DNA from: Sulfurospirillum sp964466465
GTDB taxonomy: Bacteria; Campylobacterota; Campylobacteria; Campylobacterales; Sulfurospirillaceae
Assembly: GCA_964466465.1 (NCBI GenBank)
Contig: CAYXNJ010000002.1
Location: forward strand, 1 to 64,000
Direction of reading: 5' to 3'
DNA: 64,000 bases
Shown: piece after piece, positions 18,077 through 26,465 of the stretch
Numbering within the stretch: position 1 is the stretch's first letter
Layout of the letters: each line of letters starts with the position of its first letter
Program-made: the position numbers and the translations under genes
The notes under the pieces: model-generated
What the model saw: only the letters and a program-made list of their open reading frames with translations
Databases searched by the model: none
What the model was told of the DNA's origin: nothing

Positions 18077-18081
18077 AAAGA

Positions 18082-18107
18082 ATGCCACTTCTAAAAAGAG
18101 GTGGCAT
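18082..18107. terminator. Intrinsic terminator shared by convergent operons
   Basis: A 10-bp stem (with one G-T pair) around a 6-base loop lies in the 39-base gap between the GGDEF gene and the end of the chemosensory operon. On the minus strand it is followed by TTCTTTTT, so it mainly terminates the long minus-strand operon. Confidence 0.75.
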
Positions 18108-18115
18108 ACTCCCTT

Positions 18116-19402
18116 TTAGAAAAACTCTATATCGTCATCATGATTGACATCGACACTTTTTTCTTCAAATATTGCTTCAATTTGGATACATGAACTTAAA
18201 AGTGAAGAATCAAGGTAGTGGATATCACGTGCTACTTGGGTGATAAAGACATTTTCTCTCCATGATGATAAATCATGTAAAAGGTTGAGAAGCATTGCAG
18301 CAAGCCGTTTGGATTTTTCCGCATCAAATTGCTCTTCCGTCAGCGTTCCTAAAAAATTGATAAGCGTTTGAACGGCAAAACCCAAATGCTCAAAATCCAT
18401 CAGCTCCTCAAGTATATCTGCATACTCTTGGAAATTCTCATAAATAATCGTTAGATTATGTTTTGTCGGTTCTTTTTCAAATACTAAGATAGCTTTATCT
18501 GTCTCATCGTTAATCATCTCTAAACCATCGATTTTTGAGAGGAAGGAGATAGCTGTATTGTTGATATAATCTACTGCACTAAGAACATTATCGTGTGTTT
18601 TTGAGAGAATTTTTTTTGCTTCATCACTGACTTCAACAACCCCATTATTGTGCTTAATCTCTTTGTCTAATTGAAAGGTCAGCATATCGTTTGAAAGAAT
18701 ATACTTAGCGTTTGGGAAATGCTTAAGTAAGATATTTTTAATGATATTACTACGAAGAGGTTTAACTTGTAAAAGCATCATATACATTTTTTCTTCATTC
18801 TCTTCAACCACAATACTGCACTCATAATCATGCTTTAAGAGCCATAAGCTAAATCCATAGATAAGGCGTACACAATCGCTTAGATTGATAATATTTTTTT
18901 CGCCATTGAGCCAATAATCCCAATATTGCGCTAGTGCTTCTTCATCGTCAATACGAAACGTTATGTTTCGGTGAAAGACATGCGCATTAAAAGGATTGAG
19001 GGCTTTTGGAAATTTATGAATTTGTTTATTGCGTAATTCAATGATACGCAGATACTGTTTGATACGTTGTAAAAAATGGTCTGCGTTTAATGGTTTTGTG
19101 AGATAATCTTCTGCACCTAAAGAGAGCATTTTGTGTTTAGACACCTCATCATCCAAAGCACTAAGAGCTATAATCATGCACTTTTTATTGACTTGCTTGA
19201 TGTATTTAGTCGCTTCAAATCCATCAAGATTAGGCATCATAATATCCATAAAAATCAAATCAAAATCATTTTTGACACACATCTCTACCGCAACTTGTCC
19301 ATCTTCTGCTTCATACACTTCAATATCTTCTACCTCTTCAAGCAAAAGGTTGAGCGTGAGTCTGTTGTTATCGTTATCATCAACAATCAATACTTTATAC
19401 AT
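18116..19402 (-). CDS. Response regulator with unrecognised helical C-terminal region
   Basis: 428 aa. The N-terminal receiver (residues 1-120) has all key residues: acidic pair in IVDDNDNNR, phospho-acceptor in LIFMDIMMPNLDG, switch residue in IIALSALDD, K in YLTKPL. The remaining 300 residues contain no HTH, GGDEF or HD motif that I recognise; they look mixed alpha/beta, then helical. The tail ends DDDIEFF, an acidic run followed by hydrophobic-x-x-F, like the MCP and the degenerate kinase of this operon. Overlaps the preceding kinase gene by 8 bases, so it is likely its output partner. Confidence 0.8.
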   Translation of the reverse strand: MYKVLIVDDNDNNRLTLNLLLEEVEDIEVYEAEDGQVAVEMCVKNDFDLIFMDIMMPNLDGFEATKYIKQVNKKCMIIALSALDDEVSKHKMLSLGAEDYLTKPLNADHFLQRIKQYLRIIELRNKQIHKFPKALNPFNAHVFHRNITFRIDDEEALAQYWDYWLNGEKNIINLSDCVRLIYGFSLWLLKHDYECSIVVEENEEKMYMMLLQVKPLRSNIIKNILLKHFPNAKYILSNDMLTFQLDKEIKHNNGVVEVSDEAKKILSKTHDNVLSAVDYINNTAISFLSKIDGLEMINDETDKAILVFEKEPTKHNLTIIYENFQEYADILEELMDFEHLGFAVQTLINFLGTLTEEQFDAEKSKRLAAMLLNLLHDLSSWRENVFITQVARDIHYLDSSLLSSCIQIEAIFEEKSVDVNHDDDIEFF

Positions 19403-20912
19403 TTTTCTGCTCCTTTAGTCGCTTCGTTAAAATAAATTTAGCCCCACCAAGTGTGAGTGAATCTTCAATTTTACACTCTAATTTTAGCCCTTCACACAAT
19501 AGTTTTACAAAATGAAGTCCAATGCCTGTCCCTTTTTTCTCGATTCCACTAGGACCTGAAGAACTTTGGGTATAAAGCTCAAAAACTTCCTCTTTATCTT
19601 TGATTCCTTTGCCATCGTCTTGTACAATAATCTCTATTTTTTCACTATCAGAAATAAGGAAAATTTCAACAATGGTATTACCATATTTGATTGCATTGGA
19701 GAGGATGTTGGAAAGAATCTGTTTAAAGCGATATTCATCACTGGTCAGAAAAGGATCGCTTCCATCACTTTGAAAGAGCATTGTTCTCTTGTGTTCTAAC
19801 GCCAATGCTCCATGCTTTTCAATGACATCTAAAATGCTCTCTTTGACATTAAAGAGTATGAGGTTGTAGTGCAATTTTTGATGGCGCAATTTTCCTAGAT
19901 CTAAAATATTGGTCACATTCTCCAACATCGAAGATGCGCTTTTATAAATTTGTTCTAAAAGATAAAGCCTTTTTGCTTTAGGAACTTCATCGATATGTGG
20001 CATGTGTTTATAGAGATACTGTGCAAAATTTAAAATAGCATTGAGCGGTGTTTTAAGCTCATGGGTAAAAAGAATTAAAAACGCATCTTTTGCTTCAGAA
20101 AGTTTCATCTCTTCATCGGCTTGAATCTGTTTTGCGATAATCTCTTTTTTTTCAGTAAGCATTTGTGTAATATCACGTCTAATCGCAAGATACTCCACGA
20201 TTTCTCCTGTGATTTCATCTTGAAAAGGGATGATGATCGTATCTGCCCAAAAGTCACTTCCATCTTTGTTGCGATTGAGGACTCTTTCTCTCCACACATT
20301 GCCTTTGGTTATGGTATTCCATAAATCTTGGTAAATTTCGACCCCATTACTAGGATGTTTTAAGATATTATGACTTTTACCTAAAATCTCCTCTTTAGTG
20401 TAACCTGTGATTTTTGTAAAATTATCGTTTATGAACGTTACGTTACCTTCAAGATCCGATTTTGAAACAATGGAATGTTCAACAAAGGCACGAAAATAAA
20501 CTCTAAATTGATGATACACTGCTTCATGAAGTGCCAAAGAGATACTCTCTTCTAATTCTGTTAAAATCGCTTCTTCTTTGGAGTCCGCATAACAATATCT
20601 CTGGCACTTCAAATCCATAATCTCGTTTAAGTAACGCATATGCGTTTCATCAAAATAGAGTGTGATATAGGTATTCATTTTGAGTTTTCTAATCCACGAA
20701 AGTGCATCCAAATAAGATGTCTCCTCGTGCGTTACTGAGCCAAAAATCAAATTAGGGTAATGAAGATAAACAAGGTTTAAAAGTTCTTCCGCATTCTGTG
20801 CTTTAAAAACATGATTGCAGAGCATATGTGCCTTTGCTACAACGATAGGGTTATTCGCCATACTACCGATCAAAACAATGGATGGCTTTTTGTTAAAAAA
20901 ATCTTCTATCAT
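19395..20912 (-). CDS. PAS histidine kinase with pseudo-receiver-like N-terminus
   Basis: 505 aa, soluble. Residues 1-130 have the size and hydrophobic pattern of a receiver but lack the phospho-acceptor Asp motif. Then comes a PAS domain (SDLEGNVTFINDNFTKITGY, with the HNILKHP motif common in aerotaxis-type PAS). HisKA follows with intact THELKTPLNAI, and HATPase_c with ILSNAIKYGN, QDDGKGI and KGTGIGL. Autophosphorylation is expected. It lies in the chemosensory operon and overlaps the response-regulator gene. Confidence 0.88.
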   Translation of the reverse strand: MIEDFFNKKPSIVLIGSMANNPIVVAKAHMLCNHVFKAQNAEELLNLVYLHYPNLIFGSVTHEETSYLDALSWIRKLKMNTYITLYFDETHMRYLNEIMDLKCQRYCYADSKEEAILTELEESISLALHEAVYHQFRVYFRAFVEHSIVSKSDLEGNVTFINDNFTKITGYTKEEILGKSHNILKHPSNGVEIYQDLWNTITKGNVWRERVLNRNKDGSDFWADTIIIPFQDEITGEIVEYLAIRRDITQMLTEKKEIIAKQIQADEEMKLSEAKDAFLILFTHELKTPLNAILNFAQYLYKHMPHIDEVPKAKRLYLLEQIYKSASSMLENVTNILDLGKLRHQKLHYNLILFNVKESILDVIEKHGALALEHKRTMLFQSDGSDPFLTSDEYRFKQILSNILSNAIKYGNTIVEIFLISDSEKIEIIVQDDGKGIKDKEEVFELYTQSSSGPSGIEKKGTGIGLHFVKLLCEGLKLECKIEDSLTLGGAKFILTKRLKEQKNV

Positions 20913-20918
20913 AGCTCT

Positions 20919-21947
20919 TTACTCGCTTTTTAATAGATTAACGATCTCTTGACTTATCTCACCTAGTGGCACGACTTTATCGACACCGCCTTGTTTAATC
21001 GCCTCTTTGGGCATTCCAAATACCACACAACTCTCTTCCGATTGGGCAATGGTTTTAGCACCCGCTTCGTGCATATGCAATACCCCACGCGCACCATCAC
21101 TTCCCATCCCTGTTAAAATCACACCAACGGCATTGCTCCCTGCTACTTTTGAAACAGAGTTAAATAACACATCCACGCTTGGGCAATGCCCACTCACTTT
21201 TTCTCCCAAACCAATCTCAATAAAATACTTTGCACCTGAGCGTCTTAGCACCATATGTTTACCGCCTTGGGCAATATAGACGGTTCCTGTTTGTACAAAC
21301 TCACCATTGCGTGCCATCTTCACATCAACAGCACACATCTGATTGAGCCTTGTGGCAAACGACTCAAGAAAACTTTGCGGCATATGTTGAACCACCAATA
21401 CCGCAGGAGCATTTTTAGGAAGTCCTCCAAGCACAACCTTTAACGCCTCTGTACCGCCTGTACTCGAACCGATAACAACGACTTTATGGGTTGTCTCTGC
21501 AAGACTTGCACAATTTATTTTACCCTTGAACTGAGGGATTTTTTTTTGAACCCTCGCATGCGAGGCATTAATGACCTTGTGAATCAACTCCTCTTTGATC
21601 TCATCTTTTCCATCATAAATATACGAATGGGGCTTTGCCACATAATCCACAGCCCCCGCTTCAAGCGCATCCAGCGTGATTCTAGCACTGCTACGCGTTA
21701 AAGAAGAAACCATCACCACAGGAATTGGATAATGAAGCATCAGCTTTTGTAAAAATGTGACACCATCCATACGTGGCATCTCCACATCCAAACAAATGAC
21801 ATCAGGTTTTAATTCCACAACCATATCACGAGCGATGTACGCATCTGCCGCCAAACCCACTACTTCTAACCTCGCATCACTCTCCAAAATTTCTCGAAGC
21901 GTGTGACGAGCTGTCGCACTGTCATCGACGATAAGGACACGAATCAT
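20919..21947 (-). CDS. cheB: Chemotaxis protein-glutamate methylesterase/deamidase
   Basis: 342 aa, full two-domain CheB. N-terminal receiver (LIVDDSATARHTL, ICLDVEMPRMDG, KPHSY) and C-terminal methylesterase with the Ser-His-Asp triad in GSSTGGTEAL, QHMPQSF and GMGSDGARG. It removes methyl groups from MCP glutamates. Overlaps cheD (ATGA). Confidence 0.96.
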   Translation of the reverse strand: MIRVLIVDDSATARHTLREILESDARLEVVGLAADAYIARDMVVELKPDVICLDVEMPRMDGVTFLQKLMLHYPIPVVMVSSLTRSSARITLDALEAGAVDYVAKPHSYIYDGKDEIKEELIHKVINASHARVQKKIPQFKGKINCASLAETTHKVVVIGSSTGGTEALKVVLGGLPKNAPAVLVVQHMPQSFLESFATRLNQMCAVDVKMARNGEFVQTGTVYIAQGGKHMVLRRSGAKYFIEIGLGEKVSGHCPSVDVLFNSVSKVAGSNAVGVILTGMGSDGARGVLHMHEAGAKTIAQSEESCVVFGMPKEAIKQGGVDKVVPLGEISQEIVNLLKSE

Positions 21948-22411
21948 TCCATAATCTCATTTTGAACGTATTTCAATATAACACGATTCGCATCGCTAAT
22001 CATCATAATCCGTCTTCCGTTATTGCCTCCTGTATCTTCGGCTCTGATAGGGATATTCCATTGTCTTAGAATCTCTTTTGCGATTAAGACATTTTTTTGG
22101 CCTATGAGTTGTCCTTCTGAATTGGCACGATGTATATTGGCTCCTCCAAAAATCTTTGCTTCCATATTGCGTCTAAGACAGCCTATGTTTTCCATATTTT
22201 CAATCAACTTTGGAATAGCCACATTGCCATATTTTGGGCTTTCTAACCCATTGCCATTCCACAAAGGTAACAGATAATGGTTCATCCCACCAATGAGTTC
22301 CACTTTGTCATACAAGCATACCCCAACACATGAACCGAGCACGGTAACAATCTCCGTTGGCTTGATACCCACAAAAATCTCTCCAACATGGATAAATTTA
22401 CGAGGAAGCAT
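21944..22411 (-). CDS. cheD: Chemoreceptor glutamine deamidase
   Basis: 155 aa. Deamidates MCP glutamines and in some bacteria binds CheC. Catalytic Cys in VLGSCVGVCLYD and His in GGMNHYLLP are present, as is IFGGANI. The ATG at 22411 overlaps the TGA of the upstream kinase gene by one base. A CheC-like protein is encoded at 16.5 kb, which could be its partner. Confidence 0.93.
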   Translation of the reverse strand: MLPRKFIHVGEIFVGIKPTEIVTVLGSCVGVCLYDKVELIGGMNHYLLPLWNGNGLESPKYGNVAIPKLIENMENIGCLRRNMEAKIFGGANIHRANSEGQLIGQKNVLIAKEILRQWNIPIRAEDTGGNNGRRIMMISDANRVILKYVQNEIME

Positions 22412-23325
22412 CAAAACTCTTTCATCTCTTGAGTATCATCAAACATAAATTCATTGGCACTCTCACTCATCAGTGCTTCTGCTTTTTCATTATCTTGAAG
22501 TTTCATTCTAATGGTAAAAACCGTTGCTTCTTCATTTGAACGATAATCCACTTCCCCGTCAAGCGATTCAACAAGCGCATTGACGATACTTAGCCCTAAA
22601 CCTAACCCATCAACCGATGTTCGTGCCTTGCTTTCATGCACATGCACTCTCTTAAAACGGCTGAAAATCTCTTTATTGGGATCTTTATCAATGACATCCC
22701 CTGTGTTGGTAATACTCAACAACAAGGTGTCGCTATTTTCTACTGTAATATCAATCACAACTTTTTGATGCGGAAATGAGTATTCGCATGCGTTTGAAAT
22801 GAGGTTGGCAAAAATCGTATGCAGCTTTTTAGCATCACTTACAATGACGCGATCAACACTGATATGCGAAATAAAGACAAGCTCTTTCTCTTCAATCAGA
22901 TAATTAAACGCCTCTTTAACCTCTTCCAAAAGAAGCCTCAAATCCACTTCACTCCAATAATTGGCAATCTCACCTGCCTCAATCTCTGCTGCTGTAAAAA
23001 TGTTATTGAGCTGAAAATCAAGCTTGCGTAATTCCATATCTAAAAGCAGTTTCATCTTTTGCGTTTTAGGCGTGTCCTCATTTTTACGCATCATCGAAGA
23101 GAGATTAAGCAGTGAACTCAGCGGATTATTGAAAACATTTTTAATCAATGAGAGAAATTCACCCTTGATGGAATCATGCTCTTTAAGCTTCTCATTGAGA
23201 ACATAAAGCTTTTTCGTTAAAAATGCCATCTCTTCAAGCGTACTGTTTTTTTGATCAAATCTACGTTTGACCTCTTCTAACAAAGTAGCATCACTGACAT
23301 CATCAAAATTTTGTATCGGACTCAT
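22411..23325 (-). CDS. Degenerate histidine kinase lacking the phospho-acceptor His
   Basis: 304 aa from the ATG at 23325 (AAAGG upstream). The dimerisation helix reads FLSLIKNVFNNPLSSLL where active kinases have H-E/D-[LI]-x-x-P; the His is replaced by Asn. The ATPase domain keeps the N-box FANLISNACEYS and the glycine box GLGLGLSIV, but has ITNTGDVI in place of a D-x-G motif. Autophosphorylation is therefore doubtful; it may bind ATP as a scaffold or phosphorylate another protein. The C-terminal tail ends in QEMKEF, resembling that of the MCP. Lies between cheR and cheD. Confidence 0.85.
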   Translation of the reverse strand: MSPIQNFDDVSDATLLEEVKRRFDQKNSTLEEMAFLTKKLYVLNEKLKEHDSIKGEFLSLIKNVFNNPLSSLLNLSSMMRKNEDTPKTQKMKLLLDMELRKLDFQLNNIFTAAEIEAGEIANYWSEVDLRLLLEEVKEAFNYLIEEKELVFISHISVDRVIVSDAKKLHTIFANLISNACEYSFPHQKVVIDITVENSDTLLLSITNTGDVIDKDPNKEIFSRFKRVHVHESKARTSVDGLGLGLSIVNALVESLDGEVDYRSNEEATVFTIRMKLQDNEKAEALMSESANEFMFDDTQEMKEF

Positions 23326-23326
23326 G

Positions 23327-24154
23327 TTACACCTTTTGATAGATTGAAGCACTTTTAGATTTGAACTCTCTTTTCATATCGGTCAGTGCTTCTGAACTTC
23401 CGATAAAAAGATACCCCTCTTTATGTAAAATCGAATGAAACCGATCCACAAGAGCGCTCTGGGTTGGCTTATCAAAATAGATCATGACATTACGACAAAA
23501 AATAATGTCAAATGCTTTGTTCGCAAACAAACGATAATCTCCTGTGACCAGATTGAACTCACGAAAAACAATATTCTTCTTAAGCTCTTCACTAATGCCA
23601 TAGTGCGCTTCATCACCAAGCATAATGGGTGTAAAGTACTTGCGAACATACTCCTCTTTTAATGACAAAGCCGCTTTTTGCGGGTAAAGTCCTGCCATAG
23701 CTATTTTAAGGACTTTTGAGGAAACATCTGTTGCTAAAATTTTTATATCATACTGCCTATAATTGGGAAGATGCTCTGCTAAAAACATCGCGATACTATA
23801 AGGCTCTTCACCACTTGAACACGCCGCAGACCAAATGCGTAACCTGCCGTTTGAGCGTGCAAGAATGGAAGAAAGATGGGCCTTTAAAAACTCCCACTGT
23901 TTCTGTTCTCTAAAAAATGAGGTCACATTAGTTGAGATTAACGAAGAGAGATACTCAAGTTCTACCCCTTTGGTATCAGCAACTAAATAGTCATAATACT
24001 CACCAAAACTCTCTAACCCCAACTGTTTGACGCGTTTAGCCAGTCTGGCTTGTACCAAATAGATCTTGTGATCACCTAAGCTAATACCGATATGCTGATA
24101 AATATAAGCCTGTAAAAGCGTAAATTCTTTGCGCTTTAAAACGAGCCTTTCCAT
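23327..24154 (-). CDS. cheR: Chemotaxis protein methyltransferase
   Basis: 275 aa. S-adenosylmethionine-dependent methylation of MCP glutamates. N-terminal helical domain, then the SAM-binding core (LRIWSAACSSGEEPYSIAM, ILATDVSSKVLKIA) and DIIFCRNVMIYFDKPTQ. Its ATG overlaps the cheA stop by one base. Confidence 0.96.
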   Translation of the reverse strand: MERLVLKRKEFTLLQAYIYQHIGISLGDHKIYLVQARLAKRVKQLGLESFGEYYDYLVADTKGVELEYLSSLISTNVTSFFREQKQWEFLKAHLSSILARSNGRLRIWSAACSSGEEPYSIAMFLAEHLPNYRQYDIKILATDVSSKVLKIAMAGLYPQKAALSLKEEYVRKYFTPIMLGDEAHYGISEELKKNIVFREFNLVTGDYRLFANKAFDIIFCRNVMIYFDKPTQSALVDRFHSILHKEGYLFIGSSEALTDMKREFKSKSASIYQKV

Positions 24155-26172
24155 CAGTACAACTCTTCAACATTTAAGATCAGAGCTATTTCGCCGTTGC
24201 CCATCACAGCTCCTCCACTTACTCCCTCAGTTTTCGCTAAAAATCCACCCAACGTCTTGATGACGACCTGTTGTCTTCCTACAAGTTCATCCACTAAAAG
24301 TGCAAATTTACCTCGAACATTTTCAATACAAACCAATGTGGATTCCCAAGGATTTGGCCTACATTCGTCCAATTCTAAAACGTGGTTTAGGCGAACTATT
24401 GGCAGCAGATCTGAACGCAACTGCACAAATTCCTCTTTGCCTCTCGCACTATGAACACTCTCTTCATGTGGTCTAAACGACTCAGTGATGCACAAGGTTG
24501 GAATGATAAAAATTTTATCACTGCAACGAACAATCATACCATCGATAATTGCAAGCGTTAGAGGTAGCACAATGGAAAAGGTTGTCCCTTTACCCTCTTC
24601 TGAGCTAATATCCACTTTTCCACGCACCGCTTCTATGGCTGTTTTAACCACATCAAGCCCTACGCCACGTCCTGAGATATCGCTCACCACATCCGCTGTT
24701 GAAAAACCTGGCTGCATAATAAGCCCATAAATTTCAGATTCACTGAGGATGTCATCTTTTTCAATAATGCCCTTTTCTAGGGCTTTTTGATACACTTTCG
24801 CTTTGTTAATTCCTCGTCCATCATCTTTCACTTCAATGATGATATTACCACCTCGATGATAGGCTCTGAGTGTTACAATGCCCTCTTCACTTTTACCTGC
24901 ATTGAGACGCTCCTCAATGGAACTTTCAATGCCATGATCAATCGCATTGCGAATAATGTGCACTAAAGGATCAGAGAGCGCTTCCACCATCGTCTTATCA
25001 ATCTCGGTCTCTTCGCCTTCAAGTACTAAATGAATTGGTTTATTGACTTTTTTAGACGAATCCCTTACAACCCGTTTCATTTTATCAAATGTGTCTCTGA
25101 TAGGAATCATCCGCAAACTCATCACGCGATTTTGAATCAAACGTGTAATTTTTGAGAGATTTTCAATCGTCTTCGTTACTTCTGCATCAGCGATTGCTTT
25201 GATTTTAGTATTTTCACCCAGATAATTTTGCGCAATGACTAGCTCACCAATCGAGTCAAACAACTCATCCAATTTAAGGGCATCAATTTTGAGGAAATTT
25301 TTAGAAACAATGCTACTTTTTTTCGTCTCCTCTTTCTCTTCCATAGGAGCGCTTTTTTGCTCTAAAACAGCACTTTGCTCTAAAAGAGGTTTAGTTTTAA
25401 TGGCTTCGACCCAAAACTCTTCTTCTTCCAAAAAAGCGAAAATATCAGCAACACTCTCTTGATCTTTGGTACTCGCAAAATAGACAATGACCTCTTTGAT
25501 CACATTGCGCTCTACATCAAAGAGCTCTTCATGCAAAGGCTCACTCCAATACGAAGCTAAAATCCTTCCTATATGAGAAAGATTTTTGAAAAACAAGAAA
25601 TGGTCAAACCCACGCAAATAAATATCTTCATCGAGTTTTAACCCAATTTTATACAGCAATTCTCCTTCGTGAAGATCACTTAAAAAAGCCTCTTCATCCA
25701 AAGTGCAAGGTGCTGATGCAAACGCTTCATTGCCAAACTCTAAAGAAAGATCGTTGTTAGAGCTCTCTTGCAAGGATGAACCATCATCTACCTGTGCAAG
25801 AATGTGTTGAATTTTGAGAAGGCAAGAAGCATACTCTGAAGGAAGGGTTGCACGCTCTTCAACCTCACACACAAGTGTCTCTTTGATGACATTGACACTT
25901 TCTAAAAACAGATCTACATCACTACTATGCACAATTGCATCACTGTTTCTAAATAAATCAAGTACATCTTCAAAGTGATGAACGAACTCACCAAGACGTG
26001 AGAAGTTAAAGGCATTGGCACTGCCTTTGAGCGTATGAACCCCTCTAAAAATTTCATTAAGAAGCGCTTTATCACTAGGTGATTCTTCATAATTTAAAAT
26101 GTCAACATCCATCTTTTCGATGATTTCATTTGCCTCTTCAATAAAGATTTGTCTTAGTTTTTCTCTACTCAT
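24154..26172 (-). CDS. cheA: Chemotaxis histidine kinase CheA
   Basis: 672 aa from the ATG at 26172. Hpt domain with the phospho-acceptor in FRGVHTLKGSANAF (about residue 48), a P2-like region (about residues 180-260, LLYKIGLKLDEDIYLRGFD), a dimerisation domain, a HATPase with HIIRNAIDHGIE, DDGRGI and GRGVGLDVV, and a C-terminal CheW-like domain. There is no receiver domain at the C-terminus, so output is through the separate CheY. Overlaps the STAS-like gene by 8 bases. Confidence 0.96.
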   Translation of the reverse strand: MSREKLRQIFIEEANEIIEKMDVDILNYEESPSDKALLNEIFRGVHTLKGSANAFNFSRLGEFVHHFEDVLDLFRNSDAIVHSSDVDLFLESVNVIKETLVCEVEERATLPSEYASCLLKIQHILAQVDDGSSLQESSNNDLSLEFGNEAFASAPCTLDEEAFLSDLHEGELLYKIGLKLDEDIYLRGFDHFLFFKNLSHIGRILASYWSEPLHEELFDVERNVIKEVIVYFASTKDQESVADIFAFLEEEEFWVEAIKTKPLLEQSAVLEQKSAPMEEKEETKKSSIVSKNFLKIDALKLDELFDSIGELVIAQNYLGENTKIKAIADAEVTKTIENLSKITRLIQNRVMSLRMIPIRDTFDKMKRVVRDSSKKVNKPIHLVLEGEETEIDKTMVEALSDPLVHIIRNAIDHGIESSIEERLNAGKSEEGIVTLRAYHRGGNIIIEVKDDGRGINKAKVYQKALEKGIIEKDDILSESEIYGLIMQPGFSTADVVSDISGRGVGLDVVKTAIEAVRGKVDISSEEGKGTTFSIVLPLTLAIIDGMIVRCSDKIFIIPTLCITESFRPHEESVHSARGKEEFVQLRSDLLPIVRLNHVLELDECRPNPWESTLVCIENVRGKFALLVDELVGRQQVVIKTLGGFLAKTEGVSGGAVMGNGEIALILNVEELY

Positions 26173-26434
26173 GGGCAATCCAATTCATCATTCCATACGA
26201 CTCAAGATTAAGATTCATCGATTCGATAAACTCAATCTTGATGGAAGGTTTTTTGCGTTTTATCCAAAAAAGCAACGAAAAAAGTGCTGACGTAGAGGGA
26301 ACACCATCACGAGAACGCAATAAAACAATCTCTTCAATATAATTTAGGCGATCTTGAATGAAGAGTTGAAGCGTTTTAACCTCTTCTAAATCCATCTCGA
26401 TATCAAGTTCTAGCACATCTCCATCTATATACAT
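26165..26434 (-). CDS. Small STAS-like protein in the chemosensory operon
   Basis: 89 aa. The secondary-structure order and a central VPSTSALFSLLFWIKRK segment, placed where STAS proteins have D-[ST]-[SA]-G-L-x-x-L, suggest an anti-sigma-antagonist fold. The Ser/Thr residues there could be phosphorylatable, but the canonical DS motif is not exact. It is encoded between the MCP and CheA genes and overlaps cheA, so it is expected to work with the array. Identification is by pattern only. Confidence 0.6.
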   Translation of the reverse strand: MYIDGDVLELDIEMDLEEVKTLQLFIQDRLNYIEEIVLLRSRDGVPSTSALFSLLFWIKRKKPSIKIEFIESMNLNLESYGMMNWIAHE

Positions 26435-26465
26435 CGCGTACCCTTCTTACGGTTTCAAAATAAAA

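Noticed and set aside
22411..23325. Ordinary active histidine kinase.
   Set aside because: The phospho-acceptor His is Asn in the HisKA motif.
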